A DNA stretch of 64,000 bases from Agapetus fuscipes (GCA_951799405.1 OX637353.1:10602001-10666000); one strand, 5' to 3'. Counted from the first letter of the stretch, positions 46,001-56,000 are shown. A program made the numbers and translations. The notes: generated by a model not told the origin, from the letters alone.

Positions 46001-47691
46001 GTTGTATGTTTAGCTCTGAAGGCGCTCCATTCTGTGGCCCCAAGGCCGCGGCCGGCACAGGCTGCCTCCGCTGTGGCTTCCCAGTGTATGCCGCAGAGCA
46101 GATGATCTCAAAGAACCAGATCTGGCACAAGAGATGCTTCAACTGCACAGACTGTCACAGATCATTGGTAAATATTTAATCACATCTTCTTTAATGTCGC
46201 TACAGCCCACTTTGAGCCTTGCCTTCTTTCAACCTCTGTCTTCAACTCTGCCTGTCCTCTGATACCGCTCTCCAGTTTGCAATTTGTAAAAGTTCAACCA
46301 CATCTTTCCCCACGTCATCCCTCTATCACAGTTTGGACTTTCTCATTCTTCTTCATCTTCCTTCCGGGTGAACGGTCATCGATCTTTTGTGGAATCTCCA
46401 CCCTAACCTTAGCAGACTAATAAATGTCGAAATACTGGGTGTTTGGGATATGCTGGACAGTTTATAATGCCTCTTTACGCACACACTGAATTCAAGGGCT
46501 TTGATTCAAGAAACAGAATGTTATTGCAGAAAACTCAATGTTTTATAATAATCATTTTAGATATCTTATTAAGCAATCTTGTGGCCTAGAGAATATTACA
46601 TATACCAAGATATTACAATATTACAAACATAGAAAGACGGTTAGTTTTTAAACATCTTTAATTGCAAAAAAATTGTAAAAGTACTTAGGTAGCAAACAAA
46701 TAATCATAACCAAACATTCTTATATTCTATTAGTTTTCAAATAGTCTCTATCGTCGTCATCATCGGCTCTTATTAAATGAGTGTTGAGGAATTCTTCCAC
46801 TGAATCAGTGTTCCACTTTTCAATCGCCACCACTTCCCTCACGTTACCATCCTTATCTTGCAATTTGATTATCGGGTCCAATCCTCGCACATACTTGATT
46901 TGGAGGTTAGAAAACTTAGCTGGGCGGTTGCTCTTCACAAAAGCTTGTATTTGAGGATACGCAGAGAATTTGCAAGTGCACACTTCCAATATTGCACTCG
47001 CGTACTTTTTCTCGCTGTCTGAACTCTCGTCGCGTTGGCAGCATTCTTTACAATGATCCTTCAATGATTCCAAACCGAAGTCTTTCAGTTGGTCGCAAGA
47101 TGAACACAGTAAATTGGCTTTGTTAAAACCCAAAGACCAGCAGTCTTCGGATGAAAATTCTGCGGCAGTTTTTGAAAATAATGCGCATGAAATGAATAAA
47201 CATGACACAACTATTTTGCACAACATGATAAAAAAGCGACTTTGTCGAGTTCTTTCAGTGTTTGAAAATGTCAAAGTGACAGTTTCATGGAAACAATTCA
47301 ACGAATGACAGATGACCACAGAATTATTACCATAGAGTAAATGTCACTAAAGGCTACATGTCATTGTTTTGACACAACATATTAAGCCTACCATTTTTGA
47401 ATATAAAACACAAATAGGATTTATTCTCATGAAATTAAGAATTCTTGAAATTAAGAATTATGTACGCTCACGGTCTTTTATCAGCTTTTATTCCCTTTTT
47501 GCAGATCCTTATTTTCGGAAAATCTGTTGACTTTCGTAAATCTTATGATTTTTTATTTTATCTTCCAGGACTCAACTAACCTTTGTGATGCACCAAATGG
47601 CCTTATCTACTGCCGCGGCTGCTACGGCAGGAACTATGGACCTAAAGGAGTCGGGTTCGGAATGGGAGCAGGCGTCCTCTCTATGGCTTAA
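33938..47691 (+). CDS. Mlp84B: Muscle LIM protein Mlp84B, five LIM domains (whole gene)
   Basis: CDS chain: 33938-34052, 35502-35658, 38107-38224, 38916-39012 (4a) or 39645-39741 (4b), 40465-40549 (5a) or 41089-41185 (5b), 43060-43356, 43874-44006, 45011-45198, 46014-46167, 47569-47691. With 4b and 5a this is 1,467 nt, 488 residues, close to Drosophila Mlp84B (about 495). Each of the five LIM domains shows the CX2C...HX2CX2CX2C...CX2C zinc pattern followed by a Gly-rich stretch such as KYGPKGYG, typical of the CRP/MLP family. The family binds Z-disc and actin partners and maintains sarcomeres, and some members also enter the nucleus. All junctions are GT-AG and phases match throughout. The ATG follows a short 5'UTR (33917-33937) and opens [15 protein letters not shown], the family's usual start. 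Upstream noncoding exons were not located. Alternative exons in LIM2 and a nested antisense gene in intron 9 are the oddities. Confidence 0.95.
34021..35075 (+). repeat. ~62-bp tandem array copied from the exon 1 splice boundary
   Basis: Units begin near 34081, 34143, 34205, 34267 and 34329, a period of about 62 bp. More decayed units lie near 34391, 34458, 34825, 34885, 34950 and 35015. Each matches the last ~30 bases of exon 1 plus the first ~30 of intron 1. Some proximal units keep the GTGAGG donor exactly, but the Trp codon TGG has become TGA, so they cannot substitute as coding exons. The array is split by a MITE at 34485-34799. Confidence 0.88.
34485..34799. mobile_element. MITE with ~110-bp terminal inverted repeats, TA duplication
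   Basis: The left end AAGGCTTGTTCGCACAAGG is mirrored at the right end, and the inverted match continues for about 110 bp each side around a ~75-bp centre. TA flanks both ends (34483-34484 and 34800-34801), suggesting a Tc1/mariner-type duplication; a 3-bp Harbinger-type reading is possible. It interrupts the exon-boundary array in intron 1 of Mlp84B. Confidence 0.8.
35502..35658 (+). CDS. Mlp84B: Mlp84B exon 2: second half of LIM1
   Basis: Enters in phase 1 (G|GA), giving [18 protein letters not shown] and the [15 protein letters not shown] end of LIM1, then a short acidic linker. It leaves in phase 2 at GC|GTAAGT. Reading through the donor meets TAA at once, so intron retention would give a one-LIM protein of about 90 residues. 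Confidence 0.92.
35896..36110 (+). other. GC-rich block in Mlp84B intron 2, possible alternative terminal exon
   Basis: The acceptor-like GGCAACAG at about 35954 would join exon 2 in frame to GAA-TAG, ending the protein after one LIM domain. The block is GC-rich and followed by AT-rich sequence. Drosophila Mlp60A is known to have a one-LIM form. Speculative. Confidence 0.25.
37678..37955 (+). mobile_element. SINE-A in Mlp84B intron 2
   Basis: Head CGACCAGTCTGTAGTCTAATG, a damaged B box GGGTTACAATCC, the body and ACACAAAACAGCGCTCACCC end, with an ATAATATT tail. Confidence 0.78.
38107..38224 (+). CDS. Mlp84B: Mlp84B exon 3: linker and first half of LIM2
   Basis: Acceptor TTGCAG ends at 38106. 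The exon codes [18 protein letters not shown], then [20 protein letters not shown], closely matching the Drosophila Mlp84B linker, and leaves in phase 0 at CGA|GTAAGT. It is the common upstream partner of exons 4a and 4b. Confidence 0.92.
38916..39012 (+). CDS. Mlp84B: Mlp84B exon 4a: alternative middle of LIM2
   Basis: 97 nt, phase 0 in and phase 1 out. It begins [18 protein letters not shown] and ends [10 protein letters not shown], keeping every zinc ligand of the LIM2 middle but with Tyr for the usual Trp of WHK. The acceptor is AACACAG and the donor is the weak AGAG|GTACAA. It has the same length and phases as exon 4b, so the two cannot both be included without a frameshift. Confidence 0.8.
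39645..39741 (+). CDS. Mlp84B: Mlp84B exon 4b: alternative middle of LIM2 (canonical-like)
   Basis: 97 nt, phase 0 in and phase 1 out. It begins [18 protein letters not shown] and ends GPDKNIYCK. It is closer to Drosophila Mlp84B LIM2 than 4a is. The acceptor is GTTAAAG and the donor is the strong AAAG|GTAAGG. Confidence 0.9.
40465..40549 (+). CDS. Mlp84B: Mlp84B exon 5a: alternative end of LIM2 (canonical-like)
   Basis: 85 nt, phase 1 in and phase 2 out. It codes [19 protein letters not shown], then LQSDCYAN, matching the Drosophila LIM2 tail. The acceptor is CTGTAG and the donor is the strong ACAG|GTGAGT. It shares phases with exon 5b. Confidence 0.9.
41089..41185 (+). CDS. Mlp84B: Mlp84B exon 5b: alternative end of LIM2
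   Basis: 97 nt, phase 1 in and phase 2 out. It codes [20 protein letters not shown], then a linker ending DILDVEWQR. The acceptor is CTCACAG and the donor is the weak AGAG|GTACCC, the same GTAC type as exon 4a. It replaces 5a and changes the linker between LIM2 and LIM3. Confidence 0.8.
41193..41290 (+). repeat. Imperfect minisatellite just downstream of exon 5b
   Basis: Units of about 27-32 bp built on CCCCAATGTCATGTCATGA occur four times, starting 8 bp after the exon 5b donor. Confidence 0.75.
41891..41921. repeat. Short perfect palindrome in Mlp84B intron 5
   Basis: AAATACAACTACCAA is followed, after one base, by its exact reverse complement. It could form a 15-bp hairpin between exons 5b and 6. 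Confidence 0.8.
43060..43356 (+). CDS. Mlp84B: Mlp84B exon 6: linker and complete LIM3
   Basis: Codes [18 protein letters not shown], then the whole LIM3 ([13 protein letters not shown] to [13 protein letters not shown]). The acceptor GAACAG ending at 43059 aligns the linker with Drosophila. A second, pyrimidine-richer acceptor ending at 42981 is in the same frame and would add 26 residues. The donor is GAC|GTAAGT, phase 2. Confidence 0.9.
43874..44006 (+). CDS. Mlp84B: Mlp84B exon 7: first half of LIM4
   Basis: Completes the preceding codon, then codes [20 protein letters not shown] and [20 protein letters not shown]. The acceptor is GTGCAG and the donor is ACG|GTGAGA in phase 0. Confidence 0.92.
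44480..44975 (+). mobile_element. CR1/L2-type LINE tail in Mlp84B intron 7, interrupted
   Basis: Encodes [20 protein letters not shown], then [12 protein letters not shown] with breaks, typical of CR1/L2-like C-termini. The tail resumes at 44900 with CACCACTAGACGGCGC. A second copy lies at 45745-45905. Confidence 0.7.
44650..44899. mobile_element. Terminal-inverted-repeat element nested in the LINE tail
   Basis: 250 bp with ~30-bp inverted ends (GAAGACTACAGAGAAACAAC at the left, mirrored at the right), flanked by ACTT (or ACTTGAAG) direct repeats. Superfamily not assigned. Confidence 0.65.
45011..45198 (+). CDS. Mlp84B: Mlp84B exon 8: second half of LIM4
   Basis: Begins [18 protein letters not shown] immediately after the acceptor TTCTAG and runs through the [17 protein letters not shown] end of LIM4 into a linker. 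The first codon ATG is internal, not a start. The donor is AAT|GTAAGC in phase 2. Confidence 0.92.
45745..45905 (+). mobile_element. CR1/L2-type LINE tail, second copy, Mlp84B intron 8
   Basis: Encodes [20 protein letters not shown] and ends ACACCACTAGATGGCGCT. It lacks the inverted-repeat insertion of the copy at 44480-44975, so it gives the empty-site sequence. Confidence 0.68.
46014..46167 (+). CDS. Mlp84B: Mlp84B exon 9: linker and first part of LIM5
   Basis: Codes [17 protein letters not shown], then [20 protein letters not shown] and [11 protein letters not shown]. The acceptor is TTTAG and the donor is TTG|GTAAAT in phase 0. The following intron contains the antisense SELENOF gene. 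Confidence 0.92.
46657..46662 (-). promoter_or_regulatory. Candidate polyadenylation signal of SELENOF
   Basis: ATTAAA on the minus strand, about 58 nt beyond the SELENOF stop codon. It fits a short 3'UTR that stays inside the host intron. Confidence 0.45.
46720..47226 (-). CDS. SELENOF: 15-kDa selenoprotein (SELENOF/Sep15) homologue, Cys form, nested in an Mlp84B intron
   Basis: Single exon of 168 codons, near the ~165 residues of vertebrate SELENOF. SELENOF is an ER thioredoxin-like oxidoreductase that works with UGGT in glycoprotein quality control. The N-terminus [17 protein letters not shown] is a plausible signal peptide. A Cys-rich UGGT-binding region follows ([10 protein letters not shown] and [10 protein letters not shown]). 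The thioredoxin-like domain includes [14 protein letters not shown] and [10 protein letters not shown], both highly family-like. The vertebrate redox motif Cys-Gly-Sec is replaced by Cys-Thr-Cys with a TGC codon, so no SECIS element is needed. The start at 47226 is preferred over an upstream in-frame ATG at 47319 because it places the hydrophobic segment at the N-terminus. The gene lies wholly inside Mlp84B intron 9 on the opposite strand. Confidence 0.92.
   Translation of the reverse strand: MLCKIVVSCLFISCALFSKTAAEFSSEDCWSLGFNKANLLCSSCDQLKDFGLESLKDHCKECCQRDESSDSEKKYASAILEVCTCKFSAYPQIQAFVKSNRPAKFSNLQIKYVRGLDPIIKLQDKDGNVREVVAIEKWNTDSVEEFLNTHLIRADDDDDRDYLKTNRI
47569..47691 (+). CDS. Mlp84B: Mlp84B exon 10: end of LIM5 and stop
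   Basis: Starts [20 protein letters not shown] after the acceptor TTCCAG and ends [14 protein letters not shown], then TAA at 47689-47691. The C-terminus matches other insect Mlp84B proteins in style and position. The 3'UTR follows. Confidence 0.93.
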   Translation, partial: DSTNLCDAPNGLIYCRGCYGRNYGPKGVGFGMGAGVLSMA

Positions 47692-49050
47692 ACAAATACG
47701 AACACCATTGAAATATCTTAACTTTGCAAGGTGATGTTTGTATGTGGACATATGAAATGAATGATGATAAGCTTATTGTTATATCAAGAACTGCCACACT
47801 TTAATGAATAGTACAATAGCTAAATGGGGTCAACATAAACAACACGCACAGAAAAACTATGACTAGGTATCTAGGGAACAGGCTAACTAATATTTTGTAA
47901 TTAGATACTTAGGACCCTAGCCACGAAGACCTGTGATGCTGAGAAAAATTTAAAAACGAATATGCGTTGACTCCATTATTGGTTATTCCAATTTTTTATA
48001 AATGGCGACACTGTTTTCTAAAATTTAGCTATGATGCGATTGTCTATGATTAGGTATTAAAACTTTTTTTTCAAAAATTTTACGCGAGCTGATATTAAAA
48101 TTACTTTGTAGTTTATTTTGGTAATGTAAATACTTAAGAATTACTTTATTTTGTTATGTAATTATTGTAAATACGTTTTAGCCGGCATTTTGATGAGCTA
48201 CATTCAGGGAATTGTTGGCAGTTCGGCGATTAGGGTAGAGTAAGTGTCGGCAGACTGATAGCCGACGATAAGGGTAGGAAAGGCAGGGAAGGTGAAGCCT
48301 GCAGAACGCGGCGGGCCTGAGTAAATATTCCATTCATACTTTATAATTATTTACACCATGATGATTAGCTAATCTTCGATCGACCAGGTTGCCCACCTGA
48401 AGCCACATTAATTTTAATATTATATTTTTGTATGCCAGTGATATACATTTTCGTCTATGAAAAATTGTTTAACAAACAATTTAACATAATATACCACGTT
48501 CGAGTCCTATAGAATGAAATATGACGATTTTTTTCTGAAACGAGATCCATTATACTGTTATAAGCATTATTTTGAGATAATAACATCTCTTTCAAAATAA
48601 TAGTAAGCAATAAAACACATTTTACTGTCCAATAAGATTGATAAGAGTTCAAAGAAGTCTTTACATGTAAGAATTTATTTTAGTTTAAAAAAAATCAAGT
48701 TGGAAATAACCTAATTATTTTTAAACAATTAAATAAGTGTGACATCTTGACTTATGAACAAATATTTGGCATTAATCACCAAATTAATTTGACTAATTAT
48801 AGCATTGGACTCACAATACTTGTATATTTGGAAAGAAACAAAATTGACATTTTTCATTCTATGACTCTTTTATTTAGTTCTTTAGGATGCAAACCGTTGC
48901 ACTTTTTTTGACTAGCTTGCTAACAATACTTTTCTTTCACTAATTTGAACGCTTCTAGCTCAGACTAAATCTAGTTTTACGAGTATGTTGAAAAAAAAAA
49001 TGAATTTACGATACATCTAGAAGTAATAATGAATATAAATACAATAAACT
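47692..49050 (+). other. Mlp84B 3'UTR and downstream flank
   Basis: Non-coding after the stop. Candidate polyadenylation signals AATAAA occur at 48609-48614 and 49043-49048, and the true end cannot be chosen from sequence alone. A locally GC-richer patch sits at 48180-48320. No repeat from the other families is recognised here. Confidence 0.4.
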
Positions 49051-50494
49051 ATATGTAACTTTTATTTAATAAAATAAATAAAAACCGATCAATTGCTTAT
49101 CATTTTATTTAACATGTACGAAAATACTAATTTAACAAAATTAACAGTAAGACATCAAAATATTACAAACAAGCAATGGAGTTGGCACATATAAAATTCC
49201 ATCGGTAGGATGTCGCATATTTTTCCCTGATTTAAATGTGCGGACTCCATTTTGAATTTTTCAATTAACACGAGGAAAATATGGTAAGACCAAGAAAAAT
49301 AAAGTAAATAACATGCAACATTATAAAAAATTTCAGGATATTCATTCTTAAAGATTATTATGATTTTAATATCACAAGATATCTTAAAAAATCTTACAGA
49401 GCTATTACAAAAATATAATAAAAATACTTTTATTTCTCGAGGAAACAACCATTACAGCCCGCAAGAGAAGAAATTGGGATGACAGCCAAATTATTGTGGC
49501 CAAAAAAATTATTCAATTAAATTAAGGTAACTCCGAGATTTGCTTACTCCAAGAATCAAGGTGGATATGAAAAGGTGAGAAATCTGGTATAAAGAGCAAT
49601 TGTTAATTGATTGACTGCTTGTCCTGTAATCATAGTTGGGCATACTAACGCTGCTCGCAGCGCTTGAGCAAAAGGTGAAACGGCTGATCTTTGTTATTGT
49701 GGTGTGAACCAATGGGTACGTTGCTCATGGTGACAACATTACTGTCTTTTAAAGAGGGACAGACAGCAATCAACAAAAACTGTCTGGCGAACACACCTTT
49801 TTTAATATCCATCTTGTCAAGAATGGACGTATAAAATTGAAAAAGATAAATAAAAAAAATTGACAGATAATAATTGATAAAAGAAATATTAAAAACGAAA
49901 GCATCACAGATGCGTGAAAGTTTTTTTGTTCATTATTTTTAAATAGATTTGTGAAGAGGAATACAATTCACCAACCTATTTTGCCTGGCCAGAAACAGGT
50001 ATTAAAATTATCAATTAATAATTCATTATTTCATATTTTAATGGATTATTAATGAATAAATTAATAACAATCCAATGACATCTGTTTTTGTCGATAGGAC
50101 ATGGCACAGGCGAGTTTCAAACTTGCGATTATTTCAGAAACGCAAATTCAAGTGCCAATGCTTTATCCACTGGACCATAACAGCGACAACTTTGACATTT
50201 AAAACTAATATTTTCATGTTTATAAAAAACATTTATTACAGAAACATTAAAATTGATAGTAATAAACAGGTTAGTATTATTGCTGCATTATGATTAATGA
50301 AATTAAAAATAGATTGTACTGAATCAGACATAGAAACTAGTTAAAAAATAAGCTTTCTGAAAAATCTTACAAATTATTTAACTCTATTGTATAATTACTA
50401 TAACTAATTAACATAATATGAGGTAGGAATACTGGATAGTTGAATATATATTTAATGAATAGTGTAGAGGAGTATTAATTCAGAAGATCTTATT
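49051..50494. other. Intergenic, AT-rich
   Basis: Only a tRNA-like SINE head at 50085-50190 is recognised. Confidence 0.5.
50085..50190 (-). mobile_element. tRNA-like SINE head, another family
   Basis: Minus strand TGGTCCAGTGGATAAAGC is an A box and GCAAGTTTGAAACTCGCC a B-box-like site. The cloverleaf is not complete, so a SINE head is more likely than a tRNA gene. Confidence 0.5.
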
Positions 50495-52330
50495 CGTGTG
50501 GCAAGAAAAATAAGTAAAATGGATCATATCGCCACCTTAGACGTAAAACGTGACTTAGCACTCGTTATATCGGACCAACAGCATGGTTTTATGCAAAACC
50601 GATCGACCTTGACAAACCTTTTGGAATTTCATTGTGATATCATGGATGCTTTTGTTACCAGGAGTCAGACGGACTGTGTATATACAGACTACTCCAAGGC
50701 GTTTGACCGCGTCTCCCATACAATATTGTTGGCAAAGCTTCTTTCTCTTGGTATTGATGGTGCACTCCTTGCGTGGTTTTCGAGCTATCTTGCTGAAAGG
50801 GAACTTAGGGTTTGTGTGTCGGGCGTTGTTTCATCTCCTTTTTTGGCGAAGAGCGGTGTGCCGCAGGGCTCACATCTCGGACCCATTTTGTTTAATATAT
50901 TTGTCAATGATCTCCTGAGCGGGTTTGACGGGGTGAGATTTGTCATGTTTGCTGATGACTTGAAAATTTACAGAGTGGTTAACTGTATTGGTGACTGCGA
51001 GATATTACAAAGAAATATTGATGTGCTTTATGACTGGTGTGTGAAGAATGATTTAACTTTAAACATAGAAAAATGTCAAGTAATGCGTTTCCACAAAATT
51101 AAGAATCCCACGGTGTACCCTTACTCGATTGATGGTACACAGCTTATGTCGGTTGCGCAAATCAAAGATTTGGGAGTATTGTTGGACGCGGGATTAACAT
51201 TTGTACCACACATAAAGGCAACTGTGGATAGGGCACTCAGAACATTAGGATTTTCCTTACGACTGTGTGAAAAATTTTATAACGTGCACACCTTTATTTA
51301 TATTTTTACAAGTTTGGTGAGGCCATTGCTGGAGTATAACTCCGTGTTGTGGTCTCCTCACTACCAGGTACATATACGTAGTATAGAAAAGGTACAAAAC
51401 AAACTACTTCGCTTTATCAACTTCAAACTCGGAATACCCATCTCGGATATCAATTATAACCAACTCCGAGAATCGTATAAACTTGCACCGCTCTCGGCTC
51501 GGAGAAGTGCTGCTGACATGGTTTTTCTATACAAACTCATTAATGGCTTGACCGACGCGCCCCAACTCCTATCAAAAATTAATTTCCGTGTCCCAATAAG
51601 GAACACGCGTAACGTGGATACTTTTGATGTGGCAGACTGTGCCGTCAACTACCAGTATTACTCGCCTTTTCAGCGACTGCCCAGGGAGGCGAACAAGCTG
51701 GAGGTTGATATTTTCTCCACGGGATTCTATACATTTTAAAAAAAAAAAAATAGTATGTAGGTATCCGCATTTTGTCGGTCTCTCATCATCCATTCTTTCC
51801 GCAGGCCCAAGCCATCTCAACACATTTTTTTTTGTACCTTTAGTTTCACATCTTCTTTCTTTCTTTGCACAACACATTGTAAATTGTATGTTGTATTGCA
51901 TTGTATGAATTTTTTTTTATAAAAAAATCCTTGAAATTTTAAATGATCTTTTGTTTATTCTATTAATTTTAGCAAATTTTACACCTGATTTAGTATATTA
52001 TGTTGTGACAACCCTGATCAAATAATGAAGATTTGTTGTTTATTACAACAATTTTTGTATACAACAATTGCTTACACTGGTTTATGGTTTTTGCATTATT
52101 ATTTTTAAAGTTTATTGTTATTATTTTTAAATTGTTAGTTCTATTGCTTTATAACCATCGTATATTTACATCTTTGTATATTATTTATGTGTCATTTATT
52201 TGTGTTATATTTTAAGATATTAGTTTTATACCTATAGATACAGTACCTACTTATGTACCTACATATTTATATTTATCGCAATGTTGTAAAAGGCTATATA
52301 GCCGTTTATTCTTCTTAAATAAATATTCAA
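50495..52330 (+). mobile_element. 5'-truncated Jockey/CR1-type LINE with open reverse transcriptase
   Basis: A 413-codon open frame (50498-51739) contains QHGFMQNRSTLTNLLEFHCD, YTDYSKAFDRVSH, SGVPQGSHLGPILFNIFVND, the catalytic FADDLKIY and a C-terminal thumb-like region (SLVRPLLEYNSVLWSP). The endonuclease region is absent. The AT-rich 3' region runs to about 52330, ending near TTAAATAAATATTC. The intact frame suggests recent insertion in the Mlp84B/XPC intergenic space. Confidence 0.85.
51757..51860 (-). mobile_element. Antisense LINE C-terminal fragment inside the Jockey-type LINE 3' region
   Basis: The minus strand encodes VLRWLGPAERMDDERPTK, the family 2 C-terminal motif, immediately after the stop codon and A-run of the Jockey-type element. 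Confidence 0.6.
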
Positions 52331-52386
52331 AACTGAATCAGTGGTGATGCGCTGAATTGAGATATTGTAGATTTAACATTTTATTA

Positions 52387-52555
52387 GGTGTAACTTCTCA
52401 TTGTAAATGCGCTTATTATATGAAACAGTTCTGTACTACAAGATTTTCACTTTTTTTTTGCATTTTCTGCCGTAGAAAATAGGAAAAAAGGTGCATTTAT
52501 CTGATAAACCGTTGTTGGTTTAATATATGACTTATTCAGTCTTATCTTTAAGATA
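52387..52555 (+). repeat. Dispersed repeat pair, copy 2
   Basis: Collinear with 26918-27105 at about 70-75% by eye. It lies between the Jockey-type LINE and the XPC 3' end. Confidence 0.6.
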
Positions 52556-52856
52556 TCGATATGGTCTTTTTGAAGGAATTATTCCTGTAGAATCAAATAC
52601 GAAACTCTAGTATTTTTTTTTTTAAATAAGATAAATACAGTAGAAAATGATTTCTTGGTTTGTATCTCATTTTCGAAAGATTCTACATTGCCGCCTTTGT
52701 TTTTATACAAATTGTGTTTCAAAGAAGAAAACAATAGGAATCACTTAATCAAATTAAAACAGTAATTCTACAAATAAAATCTCAAAAATAATTCTTGTTC
52801 TTTTGAATAAACCAAATATATGGAAGATTCATGTTCGAAGTGAAAAAACAAAAAAA

Positions 52857-53069
52857 TTATGTTCTTTTCTTCTTTGCCAAAAATGTCGGCCCCTTTGGTC
52901 GTTTATTATTCACGGGAGCTTCAGGGACGGGTTCTGCTTCTTCCGGTTGGAAATCATATCTTGCTTGGATCTTCTCCCTTATCATGAGCCCCCTGATAAG
53001 CCTCCTCCAATTCCCATACACTCTCTTATCTATTTTCTCCCGGGCTCTCAGCTCAGCTTCGACTTGCTC
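52857..53069 (-). CDS. XPC: XPC exon 10: C-terminal centrin-binding helix and stop
   Basis: Starts [19 protein letters not shown] after the acceptor ATTTCAG. It contains [20 protein letters not shown], aligned with the human centrin-2 binding helix, and ends with a basic tail FLAKKKRT and a stop. Confidence 0.92.
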   Translation of the reverse strand, partial: EQVEAELRAREKIDKRVYGNWRRLIRGLMIREKIQARYDFQPEEAEPVPEAPVNNKRPKGPTFLAKKKRT

Positions 53070-56000
53070 CTGAAATGGATAGAATACATGATCTGTGACA
53101 CTTTTATAAAATAAATCTATAAATTTGTTTATTTTATAAGACATGCAATTTGTCTAAACAAGAATATCAACTATCTAAAGCTGGCCTTGAAAGCTTAAAA
53201 AGATTATTCTACTTTCAATTTGGAATGATTCATGTTGCATTTATTAATTTAAAAAATGTAATTTGTTGTGTATGCTCCTTGACTTATAGGTTGGTATACG
53301 GCTGACCACCCATGCTGAAGAAAATGGTTAACTTTGCCGATGTCACCCCTGTTTCAGGGAAGGTCGGCAAGAGTTGCAGGGTGTATGTTCATTTGAGACT
53401 TGGTTTCTATATTGTAGGTTCACATGCGGCATGCGCAAGCGCGAACTTGTAGGTGTCTGCTTGTGAGAATGCATGTAATGTGAATCCCCAATGTTACATA
53501 TCTTTGCAACTTAGATTAGGGCATTGGGTTAGTGTCCACCCTTCCATGCCATAGAGTACAATTTGAAACATACAGCATCTCACCATTTGCAGACATGACT
53601 TCAATTTCAGGGTAAGTTCCTACAAACAAAACAAGCAAGCAAGAGACTCACCGTTTCCCAGGCTTCAATGATCTGGTCCTTGAATTCTTCGCAAACCACG
53701 AACCCATCGTACACTGGATGCGACCATCCTGAATGATAATCAAAGCCAGTCATGGCAGGGGCGCAGTCTATGTTCAATTTGCGGGCTACCTTGTTGAGTC
53801 CAGGTACTGGAAATAATTAAAAAAGCATTCATTTAGACAGAATGGAGCATTCCAAGTCAAAGTTCTTAGAATGATCACAGGCAGAACATTACGAGATTGC
53901 ATACACAGTGACTATAATATATGAAAACCCTGTGAAATAAAGAATGTATTGAGATCCAGGAGGCGCTTTTGGAAAGAACCTATCTCCAGAATGAGCTATG
54001 AAAGACTCGCAGGATTGTGGCTAACGAGATGCCAATCGTCCACATCCAGCTGGAAGACATCTAAGAAGGTGGAAAGATAACGGGACATCCAATCCTATAT
54101 CAAGACCCATGAACCCATAAATACTAAATTTTGTTCAGAAACATATATTAGTAAAATCTAAATCAAGAAAAAGGAGAAGATTACAAGCAGTTCAGAGAGA
54201 TTTTATTCCATACAATTGTACTTTGAAAAATTGCAAAGGTTTTTCAAATATTAGCGTTTTGATAAAAATAAATACCCATCAAAAAATCAACTCAATAAAT
54301 GCAAAGAACATGGTTCATAGGCTGTGCTTTTGAGCTGATATTATATGAAAATTAGTTATCGTTAGAACTGCCATGTTCTGATTGACTGATAGAAATTAAT
54401 AGAAAATTCACAGCACAAAAATAAGTATAACAAATAAACACCACTAGTTCAACTGGCAGTTAACAATCAGCCTCCAAAATGATAACACATTGAGAGAATA
54501 GACACAAAACATTTTAAATGAGGCTCCACTGTAATCCATTTTTTATTTACTATGGTTTCTTGATGTGTGCCCAATCCATCCTGAACTAAAATAAATAACT
54601 AGAAAATAGAATAATGGATTAATTTGCTTTGAGCTTACATTGTAGGTGCACAGTTCCTTTGGGCAGCATGCACATCTTAAACAGTTCCACATTGCCGTAA
54701 GCATTCCTCGGCACTTTGCCATTTTCAGCTTGCGGAGGCTCATAATCATCACACTGCCACGGCCCAAACACTTCCAACGGGATATCCGTGATCATCTTGT
54801 TAGATATCTGAAAATATAATATGAGATTAAATGAAATTCAATAAAAAAGTATAACACAAGACTTTTACTACAGATGGTGCTATTTACAATGAATTTCATA
54901 ATGACACTACTGTCGGACAAAGATCTTCATCTACCTCAAACGCCCTGTACAGGCTACACGCCACAATGATAATCTATGCTTGGATATGCTCTAAAAAATG
55001 CCAATAGCAAAACTCGTTTTCTTTCATTTCTCATCATAAGCCTAAATTATTTTATTATGTTATCGGTTCACAATATATCTAAGGATAAAATAAATCAAGA
55101 AAAGTAAAATTTAAGTCACTGCATTCACACACATTCTGCAGTCACACACATTCTGCAGTCACACACATTCTGCAGTCACACACATTCTGCTACATCCCAT
55201 ATTGCGTAAGCGCCAGCCATACTGTAAAAAATGGTTCACTTTGCCAATGTCACCCCTGTGTCAGGGAAGGTCGGCAAAAGTTGTAGGGCTTATGTTCATT
55301 TGAGGTTTGGATTTTATTTGTAAGTACACATTCAGCATTTGTAAGCGCGAACTACATGTGTTTGTTTGTGGGCATGCATTTGAGAACTTTAAATGAATAT
55401 ATCCTTGCAACCTAGATTATAGATTAATATAGCTTGAGAAAAAATATATATTTGAAAACTACAAAACGCCTTGCCTCCGCTTGAGTTCCAAAGTCTAGAC
55501 AAGTAGAAACTCAAGGGCAGGCTAAGCGATCAGTTGTAATTTTTAACATACTTTTCAAAAGTCAGGGGACGTACATTGTGGTTTTGATTCCTGATTATTT
55601 TTTGCCTGTTTCTCGGAAAGTAACCTGCAGGCAGGGGGGATTAAAGCCACTCTTGATATTGTATAAATGATTATATTTACCCTATCCCATTTGGGTCTGG
55701 CCTTCACAATTTTGTAAGGTTGTTCTCCTGCTCTAACAACTCTAGCTTCTTTGACCCAGGTGTCTCTGGAACGACAAACGTGGACGCATTCTCTAGCATA
55801 GACCGGTTCATTTCTCACAAAACCCAAGGTCATGGAGTCCGGAGGGTAGATCACTTCAAACTTCAGGAGGTGCCGCTTCAATGCGTAGAGGGGGTGATTT
55901 TTATACCTGAAATATGGTTGTGATTGAATATAATGCATGTAGAAATGGACACAGACAAGACCTAATGATCTTAAGGTAGAAACAATGGAAAATGCAAAGG

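Noticed and set aside
47227..47319. Longer N-terminus for SELENOF starting at 47319
   Set aside because: It would bury the hydrophobic signal sequence 30 residues in and adds residues unlike the family.
55126..55190. Regular short repeats as a CRISPR array
   Set aside because: Units are 17 bp and contiguous with no spacers, inside an intron of an animal gene.
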